Notes under the pieces: model-generated
Told to the model about the DNA's origin: nothing
The model's database searches: none
The model's input: the letters and a program-made list of their open reading frames with translations, nothing else
Source: Lineus longissimus
Taxonomy: Eukaryota; Nemertea; Pilidiophora; Heteronemertea; Lineidae
Direction of reading: 5' to 3'
Length of the DNA stretch: 64,000 nt
NCBI RefSeq assembly: GCF_910592395.1
Contig: NC_088319.1
Coordinates: forward strand, 16,926,001-16,990,000
In this document: positions 61,300 to 64,000 of the stretch, piece by piece
Layout: every line of letters begins with the position of its first letter
Position numbering within the stretch: position 1 is the first letter of the stretch
Program-made: the position numbers and the translations under genes

Positions 61300-63420
61300 A
61301 GCAGATTAAAGCATCTTTCCTCTGCCAGTGTATACTTCAATTACACCGCGAGGTTCTCGACATGGCAAAGGCACTAGACGATATCAGAATCTGAAAACTT
61401 GCAGTTGTGTTCATTTTAACCTAAAGCTGGAAAAAAATCAAAACATTGCACGCTAACGGAACAGCATTTCAGATGATTGGTTCAATAGTATTGCTTCAGT
61501 ATAGTATAGGGAACTATATCCAACCTCCTAATGATTCATGTGACACGGACGTATGAATCAAGTATAGGAGAGTTCACCTTGAAGTTTCAATTAGAATGTT
61601 CAGCAGAGTTTATAATGACTTCTATGAACCAACTTTCGCGTTGATGTCTAAACTTCAAAACTGTCGAACTGTCTTCGTCCAATCTAAATATCATGTAACT
61701 GATCTTCATGTACAGTTGCTTCAGAAAATGCAGAAGTGATTCCAAGCTGTTTTAGCTGACATGGTCTTGAAAAACCAATCAGTTTCGCCAAACTCCATCT
61801 GCATCGGTCCATAAAAAGTGACTTAGAAACTTAGTCAATTTCGAAAAAGTATTAAAATAGAAACTACACTTTCTGTGATGACCTTCACATACTTTGAATA
61901 AGGAAGTCTGGTATGCCAAATCCATTCACTCGTTCATCAAGAATGCTATAAAGTAGGCGCTGAAGTGTTTCCGTTGCATGCTATGGGTTCGTATCTTTAG
62001 AGTGTCGTCCTACTACTAGGTGTTGGAATTTGATAGTGTTCTTAGAAAGTGAATGCGATGATGAAAGCCTCGAGTGGGTTTTCCGAGTAGGCTGAACGCA
62101 CACGTGATAATCTTTGGCGGAAATCCCAACGAGATTACAGGTGGAAGGGTGTTGCTTTGCCACCAGTCGGACACCATATTTTTCTTAAGCATGGTCAAGC
62201 AAATCATATAGTTGTAGGCTTAATTTTGTTTGAGTTGTTCGGTCCTGCTTCCCTTGATTAGCGAATGCTAACAAGAAAGACACGTTTCTCTTTGTCCTCC
62301 TATTGGAAAGTCATGGTCTAGCTGGCTTTTGTATTGAATCACCGAGGAACATTTAAAAACATTACAGCAGTACCATATCATTATCGTGACGTCTCAGATG
62401 TCTTTCTTACTTATAGTTAAGTTATATTTTATCGTTCACTTTAAACCGATGGTGTTCGAATGTTTCTGTCAGTGTTTCTGAGAGTTGTTATTAACACGGA
62501 ATGCGGATCATGCCGTCAGTTTGACGATAAGGCTGAAGAATGCTTAGTTAACATAGCAGTTACAGGCTTAGCAATACATTCCCAAGTCAAGCACACCTCG
62601 AGTGCACGGTAACATAAACCAGAGATCTACCATGAACGAATTCGCTTGGGGTCTTTTTCCCTTGACCAGCTATTGGTCATGTTTAGGCACCAAGTCAGTG
62701 ATATCAAGAAAATAGATGAAGACGAGACTAGTCTTGGGTGATTCTTGCAGGCACAATTCACTTGTGGACAATGTCTATAAGCCGTTTTTCAATATTGACG
62801 AGAAAAAACTGACAACTAAAAACATATTGGTTCGTTGTTTTCCATGTTATCGAGAATCGTGATCAGAAATACATCACTCACCGTAGTAGTGTACATTGAC
62901 ACTTGTGTAGTCTCGGCGTTTGGTTTGAAAGTCCTTGGTGAGAAGCTTATACATCTAACAGATTATTTAGTCCATGTCGCAGATCAGTTTACTACTATAC
63001 GCGAATCGCCATAATTGTGTAAGTAGTCGAATAGTCTTGTGACTTGGAATTGTGAAGGAATTCCAATTTTATTTTGATGATCGGGTTTTACCTTAATCAA
63101 GTGACCACACTTTTAATTTATCAATTGAATTATTGATCAGGCGCTGGTATTTGTTTTGAAATCGTGTGATTTGTTTGTAAATTTTCCTAGTTCTTGACAC
63201 TAGATTGTAATAGATAAGGCACGTTTTCCCAAGTTTTCCTCATTGTCTTTCCCAATTAAAGCTGACATGCATGTATAAAAAACCTATCGGCCAAGTTGGA
63301 AAACACAAACGCCCGACCACCAAACGACCAACTGCAGTTGAAACATGATAGATACCCAGCCACTGGTCTCACTCGACTGCACAAACAACAGGTTCATTGA
63401 CGATACAGGTCACGGAGACA
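61300..63420. other. Intergenic, no gene recognised
   Basis: Short frames only; no splice-supported exon, domain or strong repeat seen. Confidence 0.4.
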
Positions 63421-63439
63421 CTCGGGTGTAAAGAAAAAA

Positions 63440-63530
63440 ATAAAATCATTCCTCGAGCGGGTTCGAACTCGGAACCCTCGCCACTTGACCCTTGCCGTCT
63501 TACCCACAATGCCATGAAGCCGTTGTCGTG
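63440..63530 (-). mobile_element. tRNA-derived SINE head
   Basis: Minus strand: A-box-like TGGCATTGTGGG (63514-63503), then 33 bp, then B-box-like GAGTTCGAACCC (63470-63459), then a T-rich run (TTTTATTTTTTTC) that would stop Pol III. The 5' seven bases (GGCTTCA) have no matching 3' acceptor strand and the T stem is broken, so it is not a functional tRNA. Spacing and boxes fit a tRNA-type SINE. Confidence 0.5.
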
Positions 63531-64000
63531 AATGAACATATTTTTCAGTTTTTCATTTCACGCACAAGCTTGACAAAATGGCGTCTTTTGTGCTATCTGT
63601 TTTATTTTCAGTTTCAAAGTGGCCTTTAAAATTTGCCCTGGTACAAAATTGGTAAAGTGATTCATAAGATACATAATCAGGAGATGAACATCACACCCTG
63701 TGATGATGATAGGAGCACGCATCTATATTTCGAGTTTTAAAGATGCAAAACAATTTCTCGCTTTGCTAGTATTAAAACCATGCGAGTATTGAGGAACTGT
63801 CTAATGAGGTGGCAATGATCGCGCCATGTGCATCAGTGCTCTGTTGGTGAACACGGTGGCGCCACTGCGGCCTGCTTGTAGTCTGTCAATTCTGAGGTCG
63901 TTGGAAACATGGCTGACCGGTCGTTCAAAACATGGCGGACGGGCGTCAGCGTTTTCTAACTTGGCCGTTAGGGGTTTTATGCATGCGTGTCAGCTTTAAG

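Overview
The window is animal nuclear DNA. Introns follow GT/AG with pyrimidine tracts, genes are spaced far apart, and the gaps hold inverted repeats, decayed retroelements and minisatellites. The gene set (an allatostatin-C-type peptide precursor, a Methuselah-like receptor with a somatomedin-B domain, GPR157) and the frequent TACATGTA-type palindromes point to a marine invertebrate, most likely a lophotrochozoan such as a mollusc, annelid or brachiopod. The species cannot be fixed from the sequence. No rRNA, intact tRNA, CRISPR array or prokaryotic operon was seen.

Layout. 1-2933 (-): intronless 5' part of a family-B/adhesion-type GPCR that runs off the left edge. 4285-5552 (-): two-exon EGF + FN3-like single-pass membrane protein. 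7330-8442 (+): small gene for a secreted eight-cysteine, dibasic-rich peptide precursor that I do not recognise. 8860-11098 (-): three-exon nodulin-like MFS transporter, tail to tail with the peptide gene and with interleaved poly(A) signals. 13603-13782 (-): terminal exon of an allatostatin-C-type precursor. 34383-34499 (-): a TATA-driven signal-peptide exon in the matching splice phase, probably exon 1 of the same gene across a ~20.6 kb intron. 43046-45282 (+): complete four-exon GPR157-like receptor. 46598-52098 (-): three-exon secreted cysteine protein of unknown family, whose 4.6 kb intron holds a dyad array and minisatellites. 60622-61257 (-): secreted protein with six clustered cysteines and an Asn/Arg-rich basic tail.

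The rest is intergenic or intronic. It includes a near-perfect 99-bp-arm hairpin (42219-42439), other inverted-repeat elements (35189, 52727, 56733, 58900), a LINE remnant (21555), a tRNA-derived SINE head (63451), and many short tandem repeats.

How the genes relate: four of the eight loci encode small secreted or peptide-like products and two encode seven-transmembrane receptors. Nothing in the sequence shows that they act together. The best candidates for undescribed biology are the eight-cysteine precursor at 7780-8442, the secreted cysteine protein at 46598-52098, the basic secreted protein at 60622-61257, and the array of four dyads at 49280-49361. All exon joins are read by eye from splice motifs and phase, with no transcript evidence.
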